From: Enterocola sp045654205
Lineage (GTDB): Bacteria; Bacteroidota; Bacteroidia; Bacteroidales; Paludibacteraceae
Length of the DNA stretch: 64,000 bases
Reading direction: 5' to 3'
Assembly: GCA_045654205.1 (NCBI GenBank)
Contig: JAZOMZ010000002.1
Coordinates: 124,001 to 188,000, forward strand
Part shown: piece by piece, positions 1 to 11,200 of the stretch
How positions within the stretch are numbered: the first letter of the stretch is position 1
Layout: each line of letters opens with the position of its first letter
Notes under the pieces: model-generated
The model's database searches: none
Told to the model about the DNA's origin: nothing
What the model saw: only the letters and a program-made list of their open reading frames with translations
Made by a program: the position numbers and the translations under genes

Positions 1-385
1 CAATTTCCATTACTTTTGCTTCGATAGCAGCAAAGTCACCTTCTTTGATAACTGCTGTACCTGGGTCTACGTCGTAGTAGAAACCATTTTCGATAGCAGG
101 TCCGATACCAAATTGAATACCAGGATAAAGTTCTTGTAGAGCTTCTGCCATAAGGTGAGCAGAAGTATGCCAGAATGCGTGTTTGCCTTCTGCGTCATCC
201 CATTTGAAAAGTTTAATAGTAGCATCTTCTGTTATAGGGCGATTAATTTCTGTAACTTCGTCGTTAACTTGAACAGCTATAACATCTTGAGCTAGTCTTG
301 AGCTAATGCTCTCAGCTATTTGAAATCCGTTTACTCCATTTTCATACTCACGAATAGAGCCATCAGGAAATGTAATTTTTATCAT
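1..385 (-). CDS. thrS: Threonine--tRNA ligase, N-terminal part (gene runs off the window)
   Basis: This is the first ~128 codons of threonyl-tRNA synthetase, which charges tRNA-Thr in the cytoplasm. The start ATG is at 383-385 and reads MIKITFPDGS, the beginning of the TGS domain (about residues 1-63). It continues into the second editing-type domain, with the zinc-site-like motif HTSAH near residues 73-77 and the family stretch FGIGPAIENGFYYD. The aminoacylation domain lies beyond the left edge. A -7 promoter box lies upstream at 421-428, so thrS seems to be transcribed separately from nth. The identification rests on these conserved stretches and is firm; only the partial state is a limit. 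Confidence 0.95.
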   Translation of the reverse strand, partial: MIKITFPDGSIREYENGVNGFQIAESISSRLAQDVIAVQVNDEVTEINRPITEDATIKLFKWDDAEGKHAFWHTSAHLMAEALQELYPGIQFGIGPAIENGFYYDVDPGTAVIKEGDFAAIEAKVMEI

Positions 386-420
386 ATCTCTTAGTTTTTA
401 ATTATTTCTAATCCGAACTG

Positions 421-428
421 CAAATTTA
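421..428 (-). promoter_or_regulatory. -7 promoter box of thrS
   Basis: On the minus strand this reads TAAATTTG, matching the Bacteroidota -7 consensus TAnnTTTG. It sits 36 bases upstream of the thrS start, in the gap after nth. Confidence 0.5.
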
Positions 429-451
429 CTAATTAAAAAGCAATTATTGTT

Positions 452-1099
452 TTATTTTCCTATTTTTTTACTCTTAAAAGAGCAATATAAATGCAAACCA
501 CAATTTTCACAATCTGGTTTTAATGCTTTACACACATATCTACCATGTAGAAGTAGCCAATGATGTGCTAATCCTAGTATCTCGTGTGGAATATTCTTTA
601 CCAACTTCTTCTCTACAGCAAGAGGGGTTGTAGCTGTTTTTGACACCAATCCTAAGCGATGAGATACTCTAAATACATGAGTATCAACAGGCATTGCAGG
701 CTTATCAAAAGCCACTGCCATTACCACATTGGCAGTTTTTCTACCCACTCCAGGCAATGTTTGAAGCTCGTCTTGCGAAGCAGGCACTACGCCAGAATAT
801 TTTTCCACCAACACCTTCGAAAGGCCTAACAAGTGCTTTGCTTTATTATTTGGATAAGACACCGAAGAAATATAATGCAAAATCTCTTCCAAACTTGCTT
901 TTGACATTTCTTCTGCAGTAGGGAAAGCCTCAAACAGAGCTGGTGTTACTTGATTTACCCTTTTATCTGTACACTGAGCAGACAAAACCACAGCTACTAG
1001 CAACTCAAAAGGATTGGTATAATTTAGTTCCGATTCTGCCACTGGCATATTTTCGGAGAACCAATCTAAAATTTTATTATATTTTTCGTTTAGTTTCAT
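452..1099 (-). CDS. nth: Endonuclease III (DNA glycosylase/AP lyase)
   Basis: Base-excision repair enzyme that removes oxidised pyrimidines and cleaves the abasic site. At 215 residues it has the usual family length. The helix-hairpin-helix reads LPGVGRKTANVV (about residues 114-125) and holds the catalytic lysine; VDTHVFRV follows with the catalytic aspartate. The C-terminus carries the [4Fe-4S] cluster pattern C-x6-C-x2-C-x5-C (CKALKPDC, ENC, GLHLYC). It starts 21 bases after the rng stop codon, so it is probably the last gene of the HU-rng-nth run. No terminator is obvious between nth and thrS. Confidence 0.96.
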   Translation of the reverse strand: MKLNEKYNKILDWFSENMPVAESELNYTNPFELLVAVVLSAQCTDKRVNQVTPALFEAFPTAEEMSKASLEEILHYISSVSYPNNKAKHLLGLSKVLVEKYSGVVPASQDELQTLPGVGRKTANVVMAVAFDKPAMPVDTHVFRVSHRLGLVSKTATTPLAVEKKLVKNIPHEILGLAHHWLLLHGRYVCKALKPDCENCGLHLYCSFKSKKIGK

Positions 1100-1120
1100 A
1101 AAACAAAAAGAAATGACATA

Positions 1121-2692
1121 TTAAGCCATTTCTTTAGCATCTAGCACATCTATTTCTTCTCCTCTTCTATTAATAAATTTATATTCCAGAAGTGAAAAAG
1201 ACTGATTTGGTAATATTTTAAATAACAATCCGTATTTTAATCTCAATTTGAACGCAAGACTAGGGAAACCTTGTTTCATATAAGCATATACAAATGGATG
1301 AACAAATAAAGTAAACTTATGATAATTAAGTTCTTTACGCACCCTTTCTATTTTATTTATAAGCAAATCTATAAACAGCAAAGAGTATCTAATAGAACCC
1401 ACTCCACCACAAGTAGGACACTTTTCCTTTGTATCTATCACTGTAGCAGGACGTACTCTCTGACGAGTAATCTGCATAAGACCAAATTTAGACAGCGGCA
1501 ATACATTATGCTTGGTTGCATCATTTTGCATCATTTCGCACATACGTTCATAAACAGCTTGTTTATGTTCTGCCGAACGCATATCTATAAGGTCAATAAT
1601 GATAATTCCGCCTAAATCCCTAAGTCTTACTTGACGAGCCACCTCATCAACTGCTGCCATATTCACCTCAAAGGCATTATCCTCTTGGTCATTTGAGTTT
1701 TTGTTTCTCACCCCACTGTTCACATCTATTACATGAAGTGCCTCTGTATGCTCTATAACTAGATATGCACCCTTTTTAAATGGCACAATCTTGCCAAATG
1801 ACGATTTAATCTGCTTTGTTAGATTATAAACATCAAAAATAGGCAAAGTATCATCATAAAATTTTACGATAGAAGCTCTCCCTGGCTCTATTTGACTAAT
1901 ATATGAATGCAAATCTTCATATACAGTTCTATCATTTACCACAATTTGGTCAAAATTTGCATTAAGTCTATCTCTCAGAATCGCCTCTACCCTACTCATC
2001 TCCTCATAAACCAAATATGGAGTTTCTTTTCTTCCCTGAATTTTATCAAGAATGGTTTTCCAAACTTGCTCAAGAGATTTTAACTCAGAAATAATTTCCT
2101 CTTCTGGTTTATCTTTTGCAACAGTTCTAATTATTGCACCACAATTTTGTATTTTCGCAGCTAAAACTGCTTTTCTAAGTCTATTTCTTTCTCCTTGAGA
2201 TTTTATTTTTGTAGAAACAGAAACTTTATTTGAAAATGGAATAAATACTAGATTGCGTCCTGCTATAGAAATCTCTGTAGTAAGACGTGGACCTTTTGTA
2301 GAAATTGGTTCTTTTACCACCTGAACCAAAATAGAATCACCAACCTTAAGATAAGAAGTTATCTCTGCTTCTTTTGGAAGTTCCTCCTTGAAGACAACAT
2401 CCTTCATATTATATGAAGAACTTGAACTTTTGTGTTTAGCAAAAAAATCTTTAATCGTAGAAAAATCTAAACCTAAGTCTAGATAATGCAAAAAGCCCTC
2501 TTTTTCATAACCCACATCAATAAATGCAGAGTTAAGTCCTGGCATTATCTTCTTAACTTTAGCCAAATAAATATTACCCACAGAAAATGTAGCTTCCCTA
2601 CTTTCTCTGCTAAATTCTACCAACTTACCATCTTCTGCAAGTGCGATAGAAATCTGAGAATCTTGTACGTCTAATATTAATTTGTTTTCCAT
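1121..2692 (-). CDS. rng: Ribonuclease G/E family endoribonuclease
   Basis: Single-strand-specific endoribonuclease used in rRNA maturation and mRNA decay. The 523-residue length fits RNase G (CafA), without the long RNase E scaffold tail. Visible elements are an N-terminal S1 RNA-binding domain (about residues 35-105, VGYEKEGFLHYLD), the RNase E/G catalytic block with its two magnesium-binding aspartates in IDVNSG (about residue 320) and IIDLIDMR (about residue 365), and the zinc-link cysteines in CPTCGG. It follows the HU gene and the COX24 microprotein gene, an order I recall as common in Bacteroidota, and is followed closely by nth. Confidence 0.95.
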   Translation of the reverse strand: MENKLILDVQDSQISIALAEDGKLVEFSRESREATFSVGNIYLAKVKKIMPGLNSAFIDVGYEKEGFLHYLDLGLDFSTIKDFFAKHKSSSSSYNMKDVVFKEELPKEAEITSYLKVGDSILVQVVKEPISTKGPRLTTEISIAGRNLVFIPFSNKVSVSTKIKSQGERNRLRKAVLAAKIQNCGAIIRTVAKDKPEEEIISELKSLEQVWKTILDKIQGRKETPYLVYEEMSRVEAILRDRLNANFDQIVVNDRTVYEDLHSYISQIEPGRASIVKFYDDTLPIFDVYNLTKQIKSSFGKIVPFKKGAYLVIEHTEALHVIDVNSGVRNKNSNDQEDNAFEVNMAAVDEVARQVRLRDLGGIIIIDLIDMRSAEHKQAVYERMCEMMQNDATKHNVLPLSKFGLMQITRQRVRPATVIDTKEKCPTCGGVGSIRYSLLFIDLLINKIERVRKELNYHKFTLFVHPFVYAYMKQGFPSLAFKLRLKYGLLFKILPNQSFSLLEYKFINRRGEEIDVLDAKEMA

Positions 2693-2766
2693 GAGATTTT
2701 GTTACTAAACAAAAGAACAAACTTTCTTATACGGAAAGTTTGTTCTATGTATGATTGTGAAAAATC

Positions 2767-2859
2767 TTATTTTTTCTTTTTATGACGATCTTTTCTCAAT
2801 CTTTTTTTACGTTTGTGTGTAGACATTTTATGTCTTTTTCTTTTCTTTCCGCTTGGCAT
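2767..2859 (-). CDS. 30-residue basic AURKAIP1/COX24-domain microprotein
   Basis: A 30-codon gene reading MPSGKKRKRH at the start, then KMSTHKRKKR, and ending in HKKKK. Over half of the residues are Lys, Arg or His. It matches the very short basic proteins of Bacteroidota that carry the AURKAIP1/COX24 domain, related to the C-terminus of mitochondrial ribosomal protein mS38. A ribosomal or rRNA-binding role is inferred from that relationship. It sits between HU and rng, 26 bases after the HU stop, and is probably cotranscribed. It is easily missed because of its size, but both the start and the conserved MPSGKKRKRHKM opening support a real gene. Confidence 0.85.
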   Translation of the reverse strand: MPSGKKRKRHKMSTHKRKKRLRKDRHKKKK

Positions 2860-2885
2860 AGCTATAAAATTTTAGTTATATAATA

Positions 2886-3164
2886 TTATTTTTCTTTTAC
2901 TGATTCAACGAATGTTTTAGCTGGTTTGAAAGAAGGTACACTGTGAGCTGGGATTGTAATTGTAACTTGTTTTGAAATGTTACGAGCTACTTTTTGTTTT
3001 CTTTCTTTTACGATAAAGCTACCGAAACCACGAAGATACACATTTTCTCTTTCAATTAAAGAGTCTTTTACTTGTGTCATAAATTCTTCTACAATGGCTA
3101 AAACTACTGTTTTATCTACGCCAGTGTTGTCAGCTATTTTACTTACTATTTCTGCTTTTGTCAT
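2886..3164 (-). CDS. HU family DNA-binding protein
   Basis: A 92-residue nucleoid protein of the HU/IHF family. It begins MTKAEIVSKIADNTGVDKTVV, the helical dimerisation part, and carries the family signature GFGSFIVKERKQKVARN before the DNA-bending beta arm; the arm's proline segment reads TIPAHSVPSFKPAKTF. It binds and bends DNA as a dimer. It is the first gene of the run leading to the COX24 microprotein, rng and nth, with a TATATTTG promoter box at 3206-3213. Whether it acts as HU or a more IHF-like paralogue cannot be told from sequence alone. Confidence 0.95.
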   Translation of the reverse strand: MTKAEIVSKIADNTGVDKTVVLAIVEEFMTQVKDSLIERENVYLRGFGSFIVKERKQKVARNISKQVTITIPAHSVPSFKPAKTFVESVKEK

Positions 3165-3205
3165 GACAATTTATATTTAATATTTATTTTTTCCGAAACA
3201 GAGTG

Positions 3206-3213
3206 CAAATATA
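3206..3213 (-). promoter_or_regulatory. -7 promoter box of the HU-rng-nth run
   Basis: The minus strand reads TATATTTG (TAnnTTTG), 42 bases upstream of the HU start. No clear TTTG box is seen at -33. Confidence 0.5.
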
Positions 3214-3300
3214 GTATTTTTTTTCTTTGTAAAAAATAATTAATTGTAAAAAATATAAGTTTTTTTACTCAAATACCTATAACTTTGGTATTTACCTTAA

Positions 3301-5190
3301 TTATTTAACCATAATCTTTCTAGAAATAGTATTTTTTGCTGTTTCCACTGTCATAATATAAGTTCCAGCATCTAAACCTAAATCCCATCCTGATTCATTT
3401 ACATCTAGATCTAATAATTTATTACCAGACAAATTATAAACTGAGATAGAAATGATTTCTTCATTGGTGTTTACACTTATTTTTCCTGATGTTGGATTTG
3501 GATAAACACTGAACTCTAATGTTTCTTCATCTGTTATACCTACTGTTCCAAATTGTGCATCCAACCAAGATAGACGGTGTTCTATTATGTCATAGAACGC
3601 TTCTTTTCTAGAAATAACGTTTTTGTTACCATATTCAGGCCATTTTTTACAATCACATTGTGATGCGTTATTAATTTTTGCGATAAATGCATCCACCTCT
3701 TGTATCAAATATGCCATTAGTTCTCCACGTTTTTCCTTCCAACGCTTACGCACCGCAGTTTGGAAACGTGGGTATTTAGCTATTTCATCAATCCATTTAA
3801 TACCGTATGGATATTCTTCATAAATAAAGGTATCACTCATATCCCATAGAGAGTTACCAAAATCCCAAACTGGTCCGAAGATTAGCTTGGTATCTGCTCC
3901 TCTATCTTTGTGCATATAGCAACTACCATGGAAACCTTCTCTATTACCCATTATCTCATACACTAGATAATAATTAACTAAGGTATCCATATCAATGTAC
4001 TTTTCCCATTCTGTACTTGTTTTATCTTCGCTATAAATAGCACAAGTAGTTTTTGTTAGGAAATTTGTAATATATGCTTCTTGTTGATATGACAACTCCT
4101 CTGGAGATTTGTATGTAAACCACATTTCTTCTCCGAATGGATCGTTACAACCTTTTTTAATTGTAATATGTGGATCTTCGCTATAATTATCTATTTCTAG
4201 CAACCAACCACCTGTAATATTTTCTGCATTAGTTTCGTTATCTTCTTGTTCTTCAATTTGCACACGATTTGAAGACACTTTGATATGATCTACCAAGAAA
4301 TATAACCCTTTATAATCTCCATTTAAGAAAAGTTCCACAGGCTCTTGTGTTGGAGTATAATTAAGACCAAAATAACGACTCAAAGCAAAACCTGCTGTGT
4401 TTCGTATAAAACCATAATTATCATCGGCATGTGCAAGTAGGTTGAAGCTTTTATCTGTGGTAAGATTTAGAAGCGAAGCCTTCTTATCCATTTTGATACG
4501 ATATGGTTTTTTATCAAAACCATTCCATGTCCAGTTGCCACGACCTTTAAGTTCTGTAACAAGTGGAGCTGAAGCGCTACCTGCATTTTCATATCCTGCA
4601 ATACCTTTTGCATCTACATAAATAGTACCAGTTACATATTCTTCTTTTGAAGTAATATCTTTTCCACTATCTGTGGTAAGATATACCACTGGCACTGTAT
4701 TTGAGTTTGGATTACATGTTGCAGTTTGAGTACCAGAATCTTCTTCTTGGTCATTAAAATCTGACAAAGACATCCATGAGCCTTGATACCAGTTTCCATC
4801 TGCATTGTTTTGTGGAACGAAAATATAATTACTTCTAATATTCTTATCTGTAGTTGCAGTACGAATTTCTCCATTAGATGTTATATCATCTTTAAATGAA
4901 GAGAAAGTTTGTTTATAAGTTTTATCGGTTTTTGAAGTTTCTAAGAAAATATAACGATAAACATTTGTTACAGAATTATTGAATTTATAAGACCATATAT
5001 CATTTTCGCCTTTTGTCATTGTAACAAGGATGGTACCTTTTGTTGCATCTTCATATCCATATGCAAATTTTACAGTCTTATATTTCGTAACAGAGTTGTC
5101 GAAGTAAATAGTACCTCTGGGAATATCTACAGCACTACAAGTAGAAATTGCAACAAAAATTGAAGCTAATAGAAGTAAGAATTTTTTCAT
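3301..5190 (-). CDS. Secreted CotH kinase family protein with T9SS type A sorting domain
   Basis: A 629-residue exported protein. It has a signal peptide (KKFLLLLASIFVAISTCSA), an N-terminal module of about 130 residues that I do not recognise, then a CotH-type atypical kinase domain (about residues 165-530). CotH landmarks are LKGRGNWTW, KPYRIKMDKKASL, the catalytic-loop stretch NYYLVYEIMGNREGFHGSCY, and GPVWDFGNSLWD with the DFG-like metal-binding aspartate near residue 442. The last ~75 residues (FSVYPNPTSGKISV to SRKIMVK) are a T9SS type A C-terminal sorting domain, so the protein should be exported through the T9SS and placed on the surface or released. Substrate unknown; CotH of Bacillus phosphorylates spore coat proteins. 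It has its own promoter box at 5222-5229, just after the terminator of the upstream giant gene. Confidence 0.9.
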   Translation of the reverse strand: MKKFLLLLASIFVAISTCSAVDIPRGTIYFDNSVTKYKTVKFAYGYEDATKGTILVTMTKGENDIWSYKFNNSVTNVYRYIFLETSKTDKTYKQTFSSFKDDITSNGEIRTATTDKNIRSNYIFVPQNNADGNWYQGSWMSLSDFNDQEEDSGTQTATCNPNSNTVPVVYLTTDSGKDITSKEEYVTGTIYVDAKGIAGYENAGSASAPLVTELKGRGNWTWNGFDKKPYRIKMDKKASLLNLTTDKSFNLLAHADDNYGFIRNTAGFALSRYFGLNYTPTQEPVELFLNGDYKGLYFLVDHIKVSSNRVQIEEQEDNETNAENITGGWLLEIDNYSEDPHITIKKGCNDPFGEEMWFTYKSPEELSYQQEAYITNFLTKTTCAIYSEDKTSTEWEKYIDMDTLVNYYLVYEIMGNREGFHGSCYMHKDRGADTKLIFGPVWDFGNSLWDMSDTFIYEEYPYGIKWIDEIAKYPRFQTAVRKRWKEKRGELMAYLIQEVDAFIAKINNASQCDCKKWPEYGNKNVISRKEAFYDIIEHRLSWLDAQFGTVGITDEETLEFSVYPNPTSGKISVNTNEEIISISVYNLSGNKLLDLDVNESGWDLGLDAGTYIMTVETAKNTISRKIMVK

Positions 5191-5221
5191 TTTAAATTTG
5201 ATTTTTAAAGGTTTATCTTCG

Positions 5222-5229
5222 CAAATATA
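5222..5229 (-). promoter_or_regulatory. -7 promoter box of the CotH gene
   Basis: The minus strand reads TATATTTG, 32 bases upstream of the CotH start and just downstream of the terminator hairpin of the giant gene. This suggests independent transcription. Confidence 0.5.
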
Positions 5230-5231
5230 AT

Positions 5232-5265
5232 AAAAAAAGTCGAAAATACAAATTTTCGACTTTTT
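5232..5265 (-). terminator. Terminator after the giant repeat-protein gene
   Basis: Inverted repeat AAAAAGTCGAAAA / TTTTCGACTTTTT around a short loop, with a T-run on the minus strand, 21 bases past the stop codon of the gene ending at 5286. Confidence 0.75.
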
Positions 5266-5285
5266 CTATTTAAAGAGTTTGTTTA

Positions 5286-8200
5286 CTAATCGTTAATTGT
5301 AGTTCTAAACTTACCAGACTTAATTGTACGTTTATTCACGTGAATGAAGTAGTAAACCAAGATTTGTCCTTCAGGAGCATTGTAGATAAATCCATTTGCT
5401 TCTGGGCTACAAATTTCTGGAACATTTACATCTACTAGTTCTAGGTTTGTTAACAACATCACTTTACCACTCAATGTAGAAATCATCACAGATACATTAG
5501 CACAATTTGTTGTAAATTTCCATTTACCATCTGGTGTACTTGTGATACATACATTATCTGAAGTTGGTTCTACAGAAGGGTCAAATTCATCTACTGTGAA
5601 GTGAATTTTATAAATTGCTTCTGAACCGTCTTGTGCTGTTACGAATATTCTAGTTGGCTCACCTAGTGGGTTGATAGCCATTACAACTGTTTGAGTTGTA
5701 TCTGATGTTACATATTGAATATCTTCTGGCACCACTAGAGAACCATATGGTAATACGTATGTATATTCAAGAATTTCTGGGTCAAATCCATCAATTGATT
5801 TACCATTGATTAGAATATCTTCTATTTGAGTATTGCTATTAAGGGCTATAGACTGAACAATAGCATATGTTCTCACATCACCATTTTCTGCTGTAACACG
5901 AATCAATAAAGTAGTTTCATTATTCAATAGTTCTACTTGTTCTGATTCATCAAACACTTCATAAGTTAGGTCTGCTGTAGTTGGAATATCTGATTCTTTA
6001 GTTCCATATGGATAAACAATATTGTATGCTAAAGTTTCAGGGTTAAATCCTTCTAATTGTGTACCTTTTACAAAGATGTTTTTAAGTCTGTTTTCTGCAG
6101 ATTTTTCTATTGTAAAATAGATAGTATATTCATTAGGTGTACCATCTTGTGCTTCTACAGAAATGATAGCCACATTATTTGTAACATCTACTGTTGCTAC
6201 TTGATCTGCATCACCTAGTGTCCATGTAATTTCTGGAAGTTCTGTTGTTCCGTATGGCAATACAATTTCGTATTCATTATCTGCTGGATCAAATCCTTCT
6301 AAAGGCTCGCCATCTACAAAGATATTTAATAGATTAGCATTGCTAGATTCTTCGTTTGCCCATTTGATAGTGTAAACATTTGTTGTTTTACCATCTTCTG
6401 CCACTACTGTGATTGTAGTAACTTCATTTATTGAAGTAGCTTCTACAAGAGTTACTACTTGAACTTCTAGTGCTTTAATATAGTTTACAGCAGGAATAGT
6501 TGTTTCGCCATATGGTAAGTAGTAAGTATATTCAAATACCTCAGCATCGAAGTTTGGAATTACTTCTTCACCAACAAGGATTGAAGAAAGTAGCGCATTG
6601 TCTGATTTAGCTACAGAGAAGTGGATGGTATATGCATTTGTTGTACCATCTTCTGCTTTTACATTTAGAATGTAATCACCATTTACACCATTATTAATTT
6701 CAGAAACTTCTTGCCATTCGTCACCTAAATCAAATGTTACTTTTGGCATTTCAGTAGTACCAAATGGTAATACATAATTGTATTCTGTAACAGCAGGTTC
6801 AAATCCATCAACTAACTCATAATCTACATATATGCCAGCTAGATTTGCATTGCTAGAATGTAGGATTACAAATTCTACTTTGTATTCATTTGTAGTACCA
6901 TCCTCTGCAACAACATTAATAGTAGCGACATTGTCGTTTACTACTAGAGTAGCATTTTGATATTCGTCACCAAGAGTATAAGTTACTTCTGGATATTCAG
7001 TTGTTCCAATAGGAAGTTCTACTACATAGTTGTTTGTTTCAGGAGCAAAACCTTCTAATGAAACGTTGTCTAATTGAATATCTTTAAGAGTGTTTACAGA
7101 AGATTTTTCTATTACTAGATTTACTTTATAAACATTAGTAAATGCTGTATTTTGTGCTGTTACATTTAAAGTAACCACCTTATTATAATCATCTACTAAT
7201 GTTTCTTCTGCAACTACTGTTTGATATTCGTCACCTGTAGTCCATGTGATAACTGGCCAAACGCGAGTACCAACAGGTAAATCTAGAGTATATTCAAATG
7301 TATTAGGGTCGAAGCCTTCAATGCTATTACCATTTGTTTGAATATCTAATAATGTATCAACTTCTGATAGTTTAACTGTAAAGTGGATTGTATATTCCAT
7401 TGTTGTTACACCATCATCAGCAGTAACAGTGATAATAACATCACCATTTACACCACCTGTGACAACATTTGTTGATTGAGCATCGGCTCCATTAATAATA
7501 CCAATTTCTGGTAGAGATGTGGTACCAACAGGAAGTTCTACATTATATTCTGTTGTTTCAGGAGCGAATTCATCTAGCATTTCACCATCTAATGTAATAC
7601 CAGCAAGAGTAGCATTACCAGTGTAAAGAGTTTCAAATGTGATTACATAATCAACTGTATTACCTGCTTCTGCATATACAGTAATTGTAAGTACATTTCC
7701 TATTTGTTCTTCTATTGCTTTTTGGTAATAATCACCATTTTCAATTGTTATAACAGGAAGTTCTTTATCAGCTGGAACTGTAATAGTATATTCTAGTTTT
7801 TCTGCTTCAAAACCTTCTAGAACTACATAATCTGCAAAAATATCATTTAGATATGCATATGTAGATTGTTCTTCTACAAGAGTTAACTCATATACTTTTT
7901 GAGTTTTACCATCTTCTGCTGTTACTGTAATATAAGAAACCTCATCAAGACCATTTAGTTCAACCTCAACTGTTTGACCATCTGCACCAGCAATCACCTC
8001 TACTGTAGGAATTGCAGGAGAATTCCATTTTGGCATTTCGGTTTTTACTAAATAAGTGTATTTAAGGTCTGCATCAAATTCTGCTATTTTATTTTCTCCA
8101 TTTATTAAGATAGCAGCAAGTTCTGCATTGTTATCTTCTAGAACTGTAACTTTAACTGTATATGGAGTTTCTGCATTGGTTGTAACACCATCTTCTGCAG

Positions 8201-11200
8201 TTACCACAATTGTATAAGTAGAAGTTGCTTCATCGAAGGTTATTTCCATTGTTTGACCTTCTTCTGCAATTACTGGCTCTAAGTCACAAACAGTATTTTT
8301 ATCTACGTATACTTCATAATCAGTTGTTAGAGGGTCAAAACCATCTAAGTCTGCGCCGTTTACTTTAATATTTGATAATAATACGTTGTTTGAAAGAACT
8401 TTGCTAAAATTAACTACATATTCATTAGTTTCTGATACATTTAGAGTAGCTTTATTATCAGTTAAGATAATTTCTAAATCATCATCAGCAAATTCTTTTG
8501 CATATACTAATGCAGCAGAAGCTTCTGTTAGTGTACTAGCATATTCAAACACATCTGAGCTAAATGCAGGTTCTAGAGCAGAACCGTTTGCTACAGATAG
8601 AGCAGATAGTTTTGCAGAAGTAGAAGCTGACTCTATAGAGAAATTAATTGTATAGGTTTTAGTTTCTGTTCCATCTTCTGAGGTAACATCTATTGTAGTG
8701 GTTAGTCCTTTAGAAAGAGTAACAGTTTGTAAATCAATTTCTTTAGTATAAATTACATTAGGTAGAATTTCTGTACCTGCTGGTAATGTTACTGTATATT
8801 CAAGTGTTGCAGCATCAAATGCTATATCATAACCTTCTACAACTAATGATTTTAATGTAGCAATGTTTGATTTTTCTTTTACGAATGTTACTACATAATC
8901 TTTTGAATCACCATTTTCTGCATTTACTGTAATAGTTGCTTTTGAGTCTGCAACAGTGATATTAGCAGTTGCATAAACTGATTGTGGATATACAACTACG
9001 TCTGGCAATGTTTGTGCTGTACAAGGAAGATAAACTGTATATTCTGTAGTTTCAGCATTAAATTCTACTGGATAGATAGTTAAAGTTTCACCATCTGCAG
9101 GTAGATCTACCACTTGTAATGCAGCTAGATTGTTGTTTGCAGATTTAGCACGTGTAATAGTCAGAGTATAATCTGTATATGAAGCATCTTCTGCGTATGA
9201 ACGAATTGTAGCAGAACGTGAATATTTATCATGTATAGTCCAAACTACATCGTATGCTTGGTCTTCTACTTCACCAATAATATCCACTATAGGTTCACCA
9301 TCATATTCGCTATCAATTTCAACGCTGAATGTATTACCAGATTTTGATGCAGATACACCATTAACTTTGATGTCTGAAATGTTTGAACTGTAAGTAAATT
9401 TAACCCAGTCAACATACATTTCTGCTACCTTCTCATTTATCTTCTCTGCACCCCATATATCATTACTTAAATCTGCAGGGTTCTCAGAATGCGCCACATT
9501 CATAACTATGTTCATAGTTGTAGGAGAGAATGGGCCATTATATTTTAATGAAGCAACTCCTTCTTTCCAAGTATTAGCAACATTTGAGTCTGTATGTTCT
9601 CCTTTAACAGTGGTATCTCCATCTGATAATGTACAATAAATATGTGTATTTTTGTTTGAGTCTGTATCAGAGTTATTAGCATAATTGTAACGATATACCA
9701 TTGCATCTGGTGTATTTCTAAATGGAACACCACCAGAAATAGAGATAGTAGATTTATTTGCACTAGCTAAATTAACTGACATATTACCCAATGTCATTAC
9801 ACCAGGGAAATAACCTCCCAAGACAGACAAACTATTACGTGTTGAAAGAGTTACTACGCCACTTGTAGAATTCTTTTGTACTTCTTGACCTGTTTTATAT
9901 GTACGAGTTACAATGATATACGATTGGTCTCTCTTTTCTGCGGCATCAGCAGGGACTTTCCAACTTGTTGGTTTTGCTGCACTATTATATTTTGCAGTAC
10001 CCCAACTATCAAAGTTATTATTTGGGATAACATCGCTATTATAGTGCATATACACAGTATAAGTTCTGTTTGGAGTGGTTACTGTGTAGCGGTTTGAAAC
10101 TCGAGTTTGAGTAATTGCAGCTTTTTCTTCATCTGTAAGACCATCAGCAAGTACTGCGTTAACATCGTTTTCTGAAGTAACCAATGCCACATATTTTTCT
10201 ACATTAACATCAAATGATGGATATAATTTAGCATTATTTGACAATGTTAGATCTGAGATATAAATCTTTTCTTGTACTTCTGAATATGTAAAGTTTACAT
10301 TGTAAACTACGTTTTCTACACCTGCTTGATTAGAAATAACCTCTATATGATAAGAATCCAAAAGTTTTACAATTTTAACTTCTTGTTCTGTATAGTTTTT
10401 AGAAATTGAAAGTTGTGGAAGATCAGAACCAACAGGAATTTCTAAGGTATAGTCAAATTTACCTTCTTCTAGAATATTATTACCAGCTACTAAAATTTGT
10501 GTTAAAACATTCTCTTTACCTGAGTCTGCTACCTTAAAGTTTAGAGTATAAACTGTTTCATTCACACCATCTTCTGAGGTAACTTTAATAGTAGAAACAC
10601 CGTATAAACCACCGTCTGTAACAACTACTTTTTGTTCAGTGATTTCCTTGCCTTCTTTTTCTGCATTTACATACTCGATAGCAGGAAGTTCTGTTATTCC
10701 GTATGGAAGAGTTATAGTATAGTTAAGAATATCAGCAGAGAAATCTGCCACGTCGTTTCCATCTACAATGATATTAGAAAGTGTAGCATCAGAAGTTTTT
10801 TCTACATTGAAGTTTAATGTATATGTTGCTTCGGTTACACCATCAGCAGCTAATACATGAATTGTTGTAGCGCCCTCTACTCCACCTTCGTTTATTGTAA
10901 TAACTTGACCTTTTGTTGCAGGAACAGCATTGATTACAGGAAGAACTTTTGTACGCCATGCTAATGTAAAGTTATATTCTTTTATATTAGCATCAAATCC
11001 AGCAATAGACTCAAATTCTTCTGCATTAGCATTATAGAACTGAATATCAGAAAGTAATGCATTATCACTAGGAATTACATTATATGAAATAACATAAGTT
11101 GTAGTTGCACCATTTTGAGCTGTCACTGTAATTGAATAACCATTAACACCAGAGTTATTTACAACAACTTGTTGTGTAGCATCAACCTTTTCGTATGAAA

